A stretch of 64,000 nucleotides of DNA from Planctomycetota bacterium. Its GTDB lineage: Bacteria > Planctomycetota > PLA2 > JAEUHO01. Under the pieces are notes generated by a model that was given only the letters and a program-made list of their open reading frames with translations, was not told where the DNA came from and ran no database searches. A program made the position numbers and the translations under genes. Of the stretch, positions 1 through 8,677 are shown piece after piece (the first letter of the stretch is position 1; each line of letters opens with the position of its first letter). The stretch covers positions 62,001 to 126,000 of the forward strand of contig JACKGW010000005.1 in assembly GCA_020631815.1 (NCBI GenBank). The letters run 5' to 3'.

Positions 1-22
1 TCCCGCATCGCAGAACAGTGAG

Positions 23-757
23 ATGGCGGCCCACGTCGTCACTCACTACGCCACGCTTCAGGGGATCGCCCGAGGAGCGCAGCTGCGCCACGGTCTGCCG
101 GCCGACATGAGAGTCGACCTCGTTCAGAATCTCGTCCTCCGGCTGCTCGAGCTGGAGCGGGCGAGCTCGGTCCCGGAGCTCGTGCCGGGCTCCGGTCCCT
201 GGCTGGGATGGATCACGACCGTTTGCCGGATTGTCGCACTCGAATCACGCCGCGCCCTCGGTCAGCGCACGCTATCCCTGACCCCGGACGATGTTCGCGA
301 GCAATGCGCGAATTGTGAGGCAAACCTCGCTAGCCGATGCTCGGGTCTGCAGGAAGGCTGGGGACTGTCGGACCTGGGCGATCTCGCGGCGGCGTCGTCT
401 TCCGAATTGACGACCGCTCAGCTCGCTGCCCTGCGGGCACTGCTTCGCACCGGATCGCAGGCGCGAGCAGCCGCCGAGCTGGCGATCGACCGCAAGTCCA
501 TGTGTGAGCGCCTCTCCGGCGCGGTTCGACGCCTCCGTCGCCTTGCGGAGTCTACGCCAGGAGACCACTATGTTCCTCGCTGGCTGGCGCGAGATGTTGC
601 CGCAGACCTTCGGCGGCATCGTTGGCCCCTGATCTGGCACTTGCACGCTGTGGAAGGCGTGCCGGTTCGAGATGTCGCCTCGAGAGTGGGCATGGCGACC
701 CGACAGGTACGGCGCATCGTGAAGGACTGGAGGCACCGCGGGTACCTGCCTTCTTGA
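23..757 (+). CDS. Sigma-70-like regulator, possibly 5'-truncated by the window edge
   Basis: From the first ATG this gives 244 residues. The frame stays open from the ATG to the left edge, so the true start may lie outside. The N-terminal half resembles sigma-70 region 2: a DLVQNLVLRLLEL stretch near residues 32-44, then a WLGWITTVCRIVALESRR helix near 60-77. Two helix-turn-helix-like segments follow: about residues 133-172 (region-4-like, AAAELAIDRKSM) and about 205-240 (VRDVASRVGMATRQVRRI). The second HTH is unusual for an ECF factor, so this could instead be a sigma-like transcription regulator. It lies upstream of and co-directional with the HEAT/RHS pair, separated by about 360 bases, and may control that region; this is inference. 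Confidence 0.5.
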   Translation: MAAHVVTHYATLQGIARGAQLRHGLPADMRVDLVQNLVLRLLELERASSVPELVPGSGPWLGWITTVCRIVALESRRALGQRTLSLTPDDVREQCANCEANLASRCSGLQEGWGLSDLGDLAAASSSELTTAQLAALRALLRTGSQARAAAELAIDRKSMCERLSGAVRRLRRLAESTPGDHYVPRWLARDVAADLRRHRWPLIWHLHAVEGVPVRDVASRVGMATRQVRRIVKDWRHRGYLPS

Positions 758-827
758 CCTGTGCTTCACACCTGATCGCGATGCCGTGATCACGTCGCTG
801 TCTGGGCTCGGGCGGTGACTGACCTTG

Positions 828-839
828 TGCACATGTGCA
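828..839. promoter_or_regulatory. Perfect palindrome, possible operator
   Basis: TGCACATGTGCA equals its own reverse complement over 12 bases and lies about 280 bases upstream of the HEAT gene in non-coding DNA. Such symmetry suits a dimeric regulator, but no matching second copy was seen nearby, so the assignment is tentative. Confidence 0.25.
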
Positions 840-996
840 TGGGGCGCGCCGGTAGCCCTGCCAAGTGCGTTACGGGAGCCACGCGCTTCGGCCGTCGTTC
901 GCTTCGCTCTTCGACAGCACAAGCTCGGGCGGACGCATCACCCCACCGGCTCTCACCTCTACATGTGGGCGATCTCCTCGTGAGCTTGGTCTACCT

Positions 997-1019
997 CGCT
1001 CGAGTCTTCGACTCGGGCG
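997..1019 (+). repeat. Short inverted repeat / hairpin
   Basis: CGAGTC-TTC-GACTCG (1001-1015) extends outward by one G-T and three further G-C pairs, giving a roughly 10-pair stem with a three-base loop. There is no T-tract after it, so it is a poor intrinsic terminator. A structured 5' leader or chance are both possible. Confidence 0.35.
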
Positions 1020-1118
1020 TGTCAGGGGGAACGACATCGTTGGACGTCTCGCGTCCCACGCATCTGACCTGATGCGCGGGGTCGGCGAGCGTCGTCCTGA
1101 CCCGAAGCGAGGTGTGGA

Positions 1119-2240
1119 ATGCGGCGATTCTGGATCGCCCTGCCGATTGCGGCTGGGCTGGCGGTAGGTACCGGCGCGGCCGTCTTGATGGCCAGCCCCA
1201 CGGAGCTCGAGGCGGAGATCGCCGACATGGGCTCGGTCAACCGGGCCACGCGTGCGAGCGGCATCACGCGCTTCAAGGCCCGCGGTGTCGTCACGGCGTT
1301 GCAGTACCTGGAGGCCGATCCGGACCCGCTGTTGCGTTCGAGCCTCGTCGAGGTCGTTCGCGAGGTCGGGCCCAGCGCACAGGTCGTACCCGCGCTGCGT
1401 CGCCTCGTCGCGTCTGCGGATCTAGGCGACCGCATGGCGGCCATCCACGCTGTGACGGGGCAACCCTCCCTGCTCCGTCCCGAGCTGAAGGCCCTGCTCG
1501 CCAACGACAAGCAGCACGGTGCGGTCCGCAAGGCCGCTGCTGCGGCGCTGGGCGGCGATGGCACCCAGTCGCGCTCCGATCTTCTTGCCGTTGCCGGCGA
1601 CGAAGCGGAGGCCAACGACGTGCGTCTGGCCGCCATCCGCGCCTTGGCGGTGACTGGCACGACGGGCGCCGCGGATGTGCGAGCGATCGCGCAGGACACC
1701 GACGAACCCAAGGCCGTGCGCATCGCGGCGATCCAGGCTCTGGGTGCGGCGGGTTCTCACTGCCGCTCGGCGCTCTCGACGCTGACGCAGGACACGACGG
1801 CCTACGTGCGTGAGTACGCCGTGTCGGCGCTCGGCACGATCGGCAACGCCAACGACGTGGACGCCGTGGCCGGCCTGTCAGGCTCGGACGGTGCGGCCTC
1901 GGTGCGGCTTGCCGCGCTCGTGGCCTTGATCGACATGGGTGCGGAGAGCTCGAAGGCGTCGGCGATTGCCGCGCGCTTGGGTGACTCCGACGTGCGCATC
2001 CAGGCACGCGCCGCGGAGAGCCTCGCGGGCTCCACGGGCGTGGCCTACGAGGACGTCGACGACGCGCTCTCGGGGCTGCTGTCCTCCTCGAGCTTCCTGG
2101 TGCGGTACCAGGCGGCGCTCGCGATGCACGCCTACGGCGACGACGGCGGCACGAGCACGATGCAGTCGGATGCGGCGAGCGGGCCGGCAGACCAGCAGAA
2201 GCTGGCGCAGCGTGCCCTCTCGGTCCTCGCGGGTCAGTAG
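1119..2240 (+). CDS. Exported HEAT-repeat protein
   Basis: 373 residues. The N-terminus (MRRFWIALPIAAGLAVGTGA) is a signal peptide or anchor, so the protein is probably periplasmic or membrane-tethered. The rest is alpha-helical HEAT/armadillo-type repeats of about 30 residues, with the recurrent pattern VRxAAIRALAVTG / VREYAVSALGTIG / VRLAALVALIDMG between about residues 60 and 330. Such repeats act as protein-interaction scaffolds. The stop lies 14 bases before the RHS gene, so the two are almost certainly co-transcribed. A role as chaperone, partner or anchor for the RHS protein is inferred from this context only. Confidence 0.75.
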   Translation: MRRFWIALPIAAGLAVGTGAAVLMASPTELEAEIADMGSVNRATRASGITRFKARGVVTALQYLEADPDPLLRSSLVEVVREVGPSAQVVPALRRLVASADLGDRMAAIHAVTGQPSLLRPELKALLANDKQHGAVRKAAAAALGGDGTQSRSDLLAVAGDEAEANDVRLAAIRALAVTGTTGAADVRAIAQDTDEPKAVRIAAIQALGAAGSHCRSALSTLTQDTTAYVREYAVSALGTIGNANDVDAVAGLSGSDGAASVRLAALVALIDMGAESSKASAIAARLGDSDVRIQARAAESLAGSTGVAYEDVDDALSGLLSSSSFLVRYQAALAMHAYGDDGGTSTMQSDAASGPADQQKLAQRALSVLAGQ

Positions 2241-2254
2241 GAAAGGGGCCAGCC

Positions 2255-5200
2255 ATGTCGACGACGAAGCGCTCGCAGATGAGCTCCAACGTCCTCGCCC
2301 GCGGGGCGACCGGGTGGAATGCCACGATCTGGTTCCTGACCTCGGCCCTCGCTGCCTTCGGGGTGGTGTGGTCGTTGCAGAGGGCCACGCCGACGGAAGC
2401 GTCGGCGATCTCGACCTCCGGCCAGGTGGTCGAGACGAAGATGAACGACCTCGGGACCGAGATCTACATGCTGGACTCGGGCTCGGACACGCTGGAGGTG
2501 ATCGAGGCGTCCTCGGGCAGCACGCTCTCCTCGATCTCCATGCCGATGGGCACGGGATCGGTCCAGGACATGGACTTCGACGTGAGCATGAACGTCGCCT
2601 ACGTGAGCACGAGCACTGGCGACATCATCCAGGTGGACCCGGTGGCGCTGATGTCGACGGCCCTGCTGACGGGGGGCGCCGGCAGCTGGGGCCAGATCTG
2701 CGTCGACACGGTCACCGCCGGTGACGTGGCCTGCACGATGGACCTGAGCACGATGGACCTCTACGGGGTGAGCAACATCGGCGGGCTCACGCTGCTGGGG
2801 ACGGCCACGTACACGAGCCAGGGCGACCTGTTCGAGATGGTCGATGCGTCCTCGGGGACGGCCTTGGCCGAGGTGGCGAGCATCGGTTCGGAGTCCAGCG
2901 GCGTGAGGGCCTGGTTCCTGGACCGGGGTACGAGCATCAGCCGCACGGCGCTGTTCTCGGGCACGTACACGGCGGCCGGCGCGGCGTTCGACGGCTACGA
3001 CGACGTGTTCGTGGGCGCGCGCCACACGAGCACGGGATCGGACCTGCTGCTTCGGCTCGACATCACGAGCAGCGGCTGGGGTTGGTACGGGAGTGCGCTC
3101 AAGACGTACAGCTCGGGCGACCGGGTCGTGGACGTCTCCTACGCGGATCACTACCTGTCCGTGCTGCTGGACGAGACGAGCACCAACGACAGCAAGATCA
3201 ACGTCTGGGACGCGGCCGACGGTGTAGCGGTCCTGGAGATCGGCGACGTCACGGTAGATGGCTCGCAGCCCTCGGGCGGGTTTGCCACCTGGGGCGAAGA
3301 GGGCGGTAGCCCTCTGGAGATATACTCGGCGTTCGCTACGACCACGAGCGGCGGCATCGGGGAAATCCTCTGGGATCCGGGCAACGACTGGGACCCGCTC
3401 GGTGGCTCGGCCATCACGGGTAGTGGGTTCGCCGATCGGACGGCCAGTGGGGGATGGAGTCTCAACCAGGAGGCGTGGATCTGCCTCCCGTGCGAGAAGG
3501 ACCACCCCTTGGCCGGTGCCGTCGAGGTCCCGGACGACATCAAGCTCGCCGCGGCACCGCAAGCCACTCCAGGCAGCGTCCAGTACGCGACGGGCGAGGA
3601 GGTCTACGTACGGCCGCTGTTCTCCGTGCCGGGTATCGGCATGGACTTGGACGTGACGCTGACCTACCGCAGCCGCTCGGATCACGACTACCGCTATGGC
3701 CGCGGTTGGTTCCTCAACCACGACATGCGGATCCGGACCGAGACCAGCGGCGACGAGACCGTCCAGTCCGGCTTTGGGCGACAGGACAAGTACGCGTTGG
3801 TCACGGGTGCCTACGTCCCCCCGCTGCACCACGACACCATGCTGGTGATGGGTGGCGGTGGCGGCCGAACGATCACCGACCGCTTCGGGAAGGTCACGAC
3901 GTTCGACAGCAGCGGCTGCTGCACCTCGGTGGCCGACAGGTACTCGAACACGATCAGCTACACGTGGTCGAGCGACAAGCTCACGGGCATCACCGACACC
4001 CGGGGTAGCTCCTACACCCTGGCCTACGACGCCAACGGCCGCCTCTCGAGCATCACGGACTACGGGTCGCGGGTCTGGACGTTCACCTACGACTACCTGG
4101 GCCAGCTGATCAGCATCACCACGCCCGACACGACGGACTTCCCCAGCGGCCGCACGCATCGCTTCGCCTACACGGGCAACCACGCGACGACGGCGCTCAA
4201 GAGCAACCTTCGCAACATCGTGAGCCCCCTAGGCGACATCATCCAGACGCTCGTCTACGACGCGGACGACCTGGTGGTGAAGGAGCACATCGGCCCTGGC
4301 ACGTTCACGATGTCCTACGACGACACGTCGGGGACGGTGACGGTGGTGGACCGCTCCAACAACACGACGGAGTACGTGTTCGACACGGACGCCATTTTGG
4401 TGTCGACGGAGGTGTTCACGAAGGGGCTTCGTTCGGGCGAGCCGACGAGCTACCTGACGGAGTACACGCCGGGATCGAGTGGCCTGATCGAGACGATCGT
4501 CTACCCGCGCGGCAACCGCGTGGACCTGACCTACGACAGTGATCTCAACTTGACAGAGATTCGGCGCAAGACGGCCGACACGTCCTCGACGAGCAGCTCG
4601 GACATCGTGACCGAGTACGAGTACACGGGCGCCTACAGCCAGCGCACGAAGCGAACGGATCCGAACGGCAACGAGACCACCTACACGGTGGACACGAGCG
4701 GCAACACGACGGCGATCAACCGTCCGACGATCACGTACCCCTCGAGCCAGACGATCCAGGAGGCGTTCACGTACGACAGCTACGGCCGACCGCTGACGGC
4801 GACCGACGGCGAGGGGCGCGTCACGAGCTTCGAGTACTACTCCACGGGCGGCAACGCCGGGTGGCTCGAGAACGTCATTCGGGACCCGGGGACGGGCAAC
4901 CTGGAGCTGACGACGACGTTGGCCTACGACACCTGGGGCCACGTGACGTCCGTGACGGATCCGCGCGGGAACACGACGTCGATCAGCGTGGACGACGAGG
5001 GGTACGTGACCGAGGTGCAGGCGCCAAGCCCGTTCAGCGTGAAGTCGCGGTTCGAGTACGACGCGAACCGGTCGCTGACGGCCAGCGAGGTGGAGAACCG
5101 GGACAAGGACGGGACGCTCGACGGCACGACCCCCTGGATCACGACCACCTACACGGTGGACGAGATGGGCTGGCGGACGGAGGTCGAGCATCCGCTCACG

Positions 5201-8200
5201 AGCAGCACGTCGACGTCGACGACGTACACCTACACGGACGCGGGCCTGGTGGACACGATCACGGATCCGACCGGAGGCGTGACGAAGGTCGAGTACGACG
5301 AGCGGGACTTCGTCTTCAAGGTGACGCGTGGCTACGGCACGGCGTCGGCAACCACGGTACGCGTGGACTACGACGACAACGGCCGGCGGATCAAGGTGAT
5401 CGACGGACGCGGGAACGACGCGACGTGGACGCGGGATCTGTTCGACCGTGTGACGCGGGCGACGGATCGCCTGGGCCACTACGTGGACTTCACCTACGAC
5501 AAGAACGGCAACGCCTTGACCGCGAAGGCGTACACCTCGGGCTCGACGCTGATGGCGGAGACGGAGAGGTCGTTCGACGAGGTCGACCGGCTCTGGAAGG
5601 TCAAGCGCCACCGCTTCGGGACGGGGCTCTCGAGCACGTACCCGACGACGACGATCCAGCACGACGAGAGTGGTCGCGTGGTGGGCGTGGAAGACCCCTC
5701 GGGCGCGGACGTGACGCGAACCTACGACGATGCGGGCCGACTCAAGACGGTCGTGGACGACGTCGGCAACAAGGTCGAGTGGTTCTACGACGAGAACGGC
5801 AACGTCACGAAGATCGAATCGACAGACATCCCCGATGCCGGCGGCAGCGAGGTCTACACGACCAACTACGCCTACGACGTGGTGAACCGCCGCACCTCGA
5901 CGAGCGAGGTGGACCGGCTCAACACGAGCAACGTGCTTCTGACGAGCTCCAGCTACGACAGCCGCGGGAACCTGGTGTTCCGGGTGGACGCCGAGGGGCA
6001 TCCGGTCCGCTGGACGTACGACCTGGCGAGCCGCCTGACCCAGTACGAGCGGGCGCTGGCCACGGGCACGTCCAACGAGGACTTCACGAGCGCGATCACG
6101 GAAACGTTCGCCTACGACGCGTCGTCGCGGTTGACGTCGGTGACGGATGACAACTTCCATGCGACGAGCTACACGTACGACGTCCTGGGCCGCAGCACGC
6201 GGACCACGTACGCGGACACGAAGTACGTCGACCGGGAGTTCGACGAGAACGGGAACGTGACAGAGTGGACCGACCAGAACGGTACGGTCGTGACGAACAC
6301 GTACGACGACGAGGACCGCCTCACCATCCGGAGCATCAGCAAGGGGACGGGCGTCGGTGGCGTGACGAGCGAGTCGTTCGGGCGCGACGCCTTGGGCCGG
6401 ATCACGTCGGCTGTCAACAGCGACTACAAGGTGCTGCTGGACTGGGACTCGGTGGGCAACCTCCTGTCCGACCAGCAGGGCTACAACATCCTGGGTAGCG
6501 AGCAGTGGAAGACGGCCTCGGCGACGTGGTCGATCGCGGGCGCCATGACGGGACTCACCTACCCGGACACGTTCGCGATCAGCCACGGCCGGGATAGCAT
6601 CCATCGCCTGACGTCGATCACGGACGTGGGCAGCTCGGCCACGATCGTGGACTACGCGTGGCAGGGCCTGGGGCGCAAGGCCAGTGCGACGAACGAGAAC
6701 GGCACGGTGACGGAGTATGCCTACGACGGCTTCCGGCGCGTGACCGAGATCGACCACCGGTTGAGCAGCACGGGTGGGTCGTTCCACCTGCTCGAGTACG
6801 CCTACGATGACGTCCACAACCGCCGCATGGAGAAGCACTCCTTTGACGCGACCTGGATCTCCGGGCTGCCGTCAGCGGTGCAGAGCTTCTTGAACGCCCG
6901 GGACACCAAGGGCGACGTCTACGAGTACGATTGGGCCTACCGCATGGTCACGGCCAAGTACGACGTCAGCAACCCCGCCTCTGAAGTGGCGACCCCGAAC
7001 AGCCAGACGTACGTCACCAAGACGGACTACACGCTGGATGGCCTGGGCAACCGAAGCCAAGTCGGCGTGACGCCGTACGGCAGCGGGACGACCACCACGA
7101 CATACAGCTCGGACGTGGTGAACCAGTACACGTCGATTGCGAGCGTCAGCCGCACGCACGACGACAACGGCAACCTGACCGACGATGGCAACCATGAGTA
7201 CATCTACGACTACGCCAACCACCTGATCGAGGTGAAGGCCAGCGGCTCGAGCACGATCGCGACGTATATGTACGACGCGCTGGGGCGGCGGGTCGAGAAG
7301 GATGTCTCGGGCGGCTCGGTGACGCGCTACCTGCTCTGGGGGCAGTCGATCATCGAGGAGGTGGACGGTTCCGGGACGTGGCTGGCACGCTACGTCCAGA
7401 CGGACCGGATCGACTTCCCGTGCGCCATGGACCGCGCCGACATCGCCGATGTCGACGGCGACACGAACACGACGGAAGTGCTGCGCTTCCACTACCACCA
7501 GCAGGCGCTGGGCTCGGTGACCGAGATCAGCGGCCCGAGCGGTTCGGTCGTGGAGTGGGTGACGTACGACGTGTACGGAGCGGCGACGATCCGCGACCAG
7601 GCCGGGTCGACCGTGAGCAGCAGTGCCGTGGGCAGTCCATTCCTGTTCACGGGGCGCGAGTACGACGCCGAGAGCGACCTGTATCACTACCGGGCCAGGG
7701 CGTACAGTCCGGCTGCGGGCCAGTTCCTGCAGAGGGATCCGCTGGGATATGTGGATGGGCTGAGCGGTCGGGAGTATGCGAGATCTAGACCGGCGGTTCT
7801 GACGGATCCGACTGGCAGGGACGATGCGGAGAAGTCGGACATAGAGCGCGCGAAGGAGGACTACGACAAGGCGGTCGAGGACTACAACAACATGGTTGAC
7901 GGCTATGCAGAAATGGAGGAGGAGGCACGCGACAAGGATAAGAACACGCCTGGTGACCCCGATGCAAAGGCTGACCTAAATGGTCCCTGGGGGGAAAGGT
8001 TACGCGAGTGGATTGAGGAGTTCAGACAAGGTGTCGAGGATGCGTCCAGGGCACACGCAATGGCGGGCGGTGAGTGGCTTCCCTTCCCTGAACCGAACAC
8101 GCGCAAGCGCATGGGGGACAAGGAACCAGGGCCGGAGGCTCCCGATCCCCTACCTCCTCCTCCCCCTCCTCCCGGGCCCGTTACTCCTAGCGGTGGTGAG

Positions 8201-8413
8201 GATCCCAAGCCTGAGCCGCCCTACGAGGTTCCCTACATCGACCTGCCGTTCCTTCCGCCCTACTACGGTCCTGCGTGTCCGCCTGGTGGCCCACGGCCCC
8301 GCTTGCCTTGGGGGGGGTGGCTTCCGGTCGAGCCCGTGGGGGGGCCGCCCAAGATTGGCTTGCCCTACGGCGGTGGCTTCAAGTTCCCACCTGGATGGAA
8401 ACGAAAGGAGTAA
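2255..8413 (+). CDS. Giant RHS/YD-repeat protein with proline-rich variable tip
   Basis: 2,052 residues. A membrane or signal segment lies near residues 24-45. A beta-propeller-like region (about 60-400) is followed by the start of the RHS shell (GRGWFLNHDMRI near 482). Dozens of YD repeats (xYDxxGRLxxxxD) form the sugar-rich-like cocoon to about residue 1780. The hallmark RHS core (FTGREYDAESDLYHYRARAY, then GQFLQRDPLGYVDG) sits at about 1798-1838, followed by the conserved DPTG. After it comes a variable tip of about 200 residues: an acidic/coiled segment, then a Pro-rich tail ending GWKRKE. No toxin domain is recognisable in the tip. RHS proteins are large surface or secreted proteins, often polymorphic toxins. 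The start is supported by an AGGAAAGGGG site. Confidence 0.9.
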   Translation: MSTTKRSQMSSNVLARGATGWNATIWFLTSALAAFGVVWSLQRATPTEASAISTSGQVVETKMNDLGTEIYMLDSGSDTLEVIEASSGSTLSSISMPMGTGSVQDMDFDVSMNVAYVSTSTGDIIQVDPVALMSTALLTGGAGSWGQICVDTVTAGDVACTMDLSTMDLYGVSNIGGLTLLGTATYTSQGDLFEMVDASSGTALAEVASIGSESSGVRAWFLDRGTSISRTALFSGTYTAAGAAFDGYDDVFVGARHTSTGSDLLLRLDITSSGWGWYGSALKTYSSGDRVVDVSYADHYLSVLLDETSTNDSKINVWDAADGVAVLEIGDVTVDGSQPSGGFATWGEEGGSPLEIYSAFATTTSGGIGEILWDPGNDWDPLGGSAITGSGFADRTASGGWSLNQEAWICLPCEKDHPLAGAVEVPDDIKLAAAPQATPGSVQYATGEEVYVRPLFSVPGIGMDLDVTLTYRSRSDHDYRYGRGWFLNHDMRIRTETSGDETVQSGFGRQDKYALVTGAYVPPLHHDTMLVMGGGGGRTITDRFGKVTTFDSSGCCTSVADRYSNTISYTWSSDKLTGITDTRGSSYTLAYDANGRLSSITDYGSRVWTFTYDYLGQLISITTPDTTDFPSGRTHRFAYTGNHATTALKSNLRNIVSPLGDIIQTLVYDADDLVVKEHIGPGTFTMSYDDTSGTVTVVDRSNNTTEYVFDTDAILVSTEVFTKGLRSGEPTSYLTEYTPGSSGLIETIVYPRGNRVDLTYDSDLNLTEIRRKTADTSSTSSSDIVTEYEYTGAYSQRTKRTDPNGNETTYTVDTSGNTTAINRPTITYPSSQTIQEAFTYDSYGRPLTATDGEGRVTSFEYYSTGGNAGWLENVIRDPGTGNLELTTTLAYDTWGHVTSVTDPRGNTTSISVDDEGYVTEVQAPSPFSVKSRFEYDANRSLTASEVENRDKDGTLDGTTPWITTTYTVDEMGWRTEVEHPLTSSTSTSTTYTYTDAGLVDTITDPTGGVTKVEYDERDFVFKVTRGYGTASATTVRVDYDDNGRRIKVIDGRGNDATWTRDLFDRVTRATDRLGHYVDFTYDKNGNALTAKAYTSGSTLMAETERSFDEVDRLWKVKRHRFGTGLSSTYPTTTIQHDESGRVVGVEDPSGADVTRTYDDAGRLKTVVDDVGNKVEWFYDENGNVTKIESTDIPDAGGSEVYTTNYAYDVVNRRTSTSEVDRLNTSNVLLTSSSYDSRGNLVFRVDAEGHPVRWTYDLASRLTQYERALATGTSNEDFTSAITETFAYDASSRLTSVTDDNFHATSYTYDVLGRSTRTTYADTKYVDREFDENGNVTEWTDQNGTVVTNTYDDEDRLTIRSISKGTGVGGVTSESFGRDALGRITSAVNSDYKVLLDWDSVGNLLSDQQGYNILGSEQWKTASATWSIAGAMTGLTYPDTFAISHGRDSIHRLTSITDVGSSATIVDYAWQGLGRKASATNENGTVTEYAYDGFRRVTEIDHRLSSTGGSFHLLEYAYDDVHNRRMEKHSFDATWISGLPSAVQSFLNARDTKGDVYEYDWAYRMVTAKYDVSNPASEVATPNSQTYVTKTDYTLDGLGNRSQVGVTPYGSGTTTTTYSSDVVNQYTSIASVSRTHDDNGNLTDDGNHEYIYDYANHLIEVKASGSSTIATYMYDALGRRVEKDVSGGSVTRYLLWGQSIIEEVDGSGTWLARYVQTDRIDFPCAMDRADIADVDGDTNTTEVLRFHYHQQALGSVTEISGPSGSVVEWVTYDVYGAATIRDQAGSTVSSSAVGSPFLFTGREYDAESDLYHYRARAYSPAAGQFLQRDPLGYVDGLSGREYARSRPAVLTDPTGRDDAEKSDIERAKEDYDKAVEDYNNMVDGYAEMEEEARDKDKNTPGDPDAKADLNGPWGERLREWIEEFRQGVEDASRAHAMAGGEWLPFPEPNTRKRMGDKEPGPEAPDPLPPPPPPPGPVTPSGGEDPKPEPPYEVPYIDLPFLPPYYGPACPPGGPRPRLPWGGWLPVEPVGGPPKIGLPYGGGFKFPPGWKRKE

Positions 8414-8677
8414 GGGGGGTAGTGCCGACCCGAGACGCCCAGGTACCATGCCTTGGTGGCTGCATTTCGCTGCTCCCTCGGCGATCCTCGAGTCGGCAAC
8501 GCGGCCTTCGAGTCGCAGGGCGTCCAAGCTGACGGGGTGTTGCGTGCGGAGCGCCGCGATCACGTGCTACGCGAGACAGTGACGAAGTCCACTTCCAAAC
8601 GACTCTCGAGTAACTTCAGCCTACGTGTGAAGCGGCGTCGCAGTTTGCCCATAGGGTGGGAGGCTCGCGACTAGACA

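Larger units (their letters stand above)
758..1118. other. Intergenic region upstream of the HEAT/RHS pair
   Basis: 361 bases with no convincing gene; the small open frames here lack ribosome-binding sites and family features. It contains a perfect 12-base palindrome (828-839), a perfect 10-base palindrome CGTGATCACG (785-794) and a hairpin (997-1019). It probably carries the promoter of the HEAT/RHS operon. A GAGG stretch about 8-11 bases before the ATG at 1119 can serve as ribosome-binding site. Confidence 0.5.

Noticed and set aside
4229..6838. 869-codon minus-strand open frame inside the RHS gene
   Set aside because: Mirror of a GC-rich repeat coding sequence; composition and lack of any domain mark it as a shadow. 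The same holds for the minus frame at 2234-4183.
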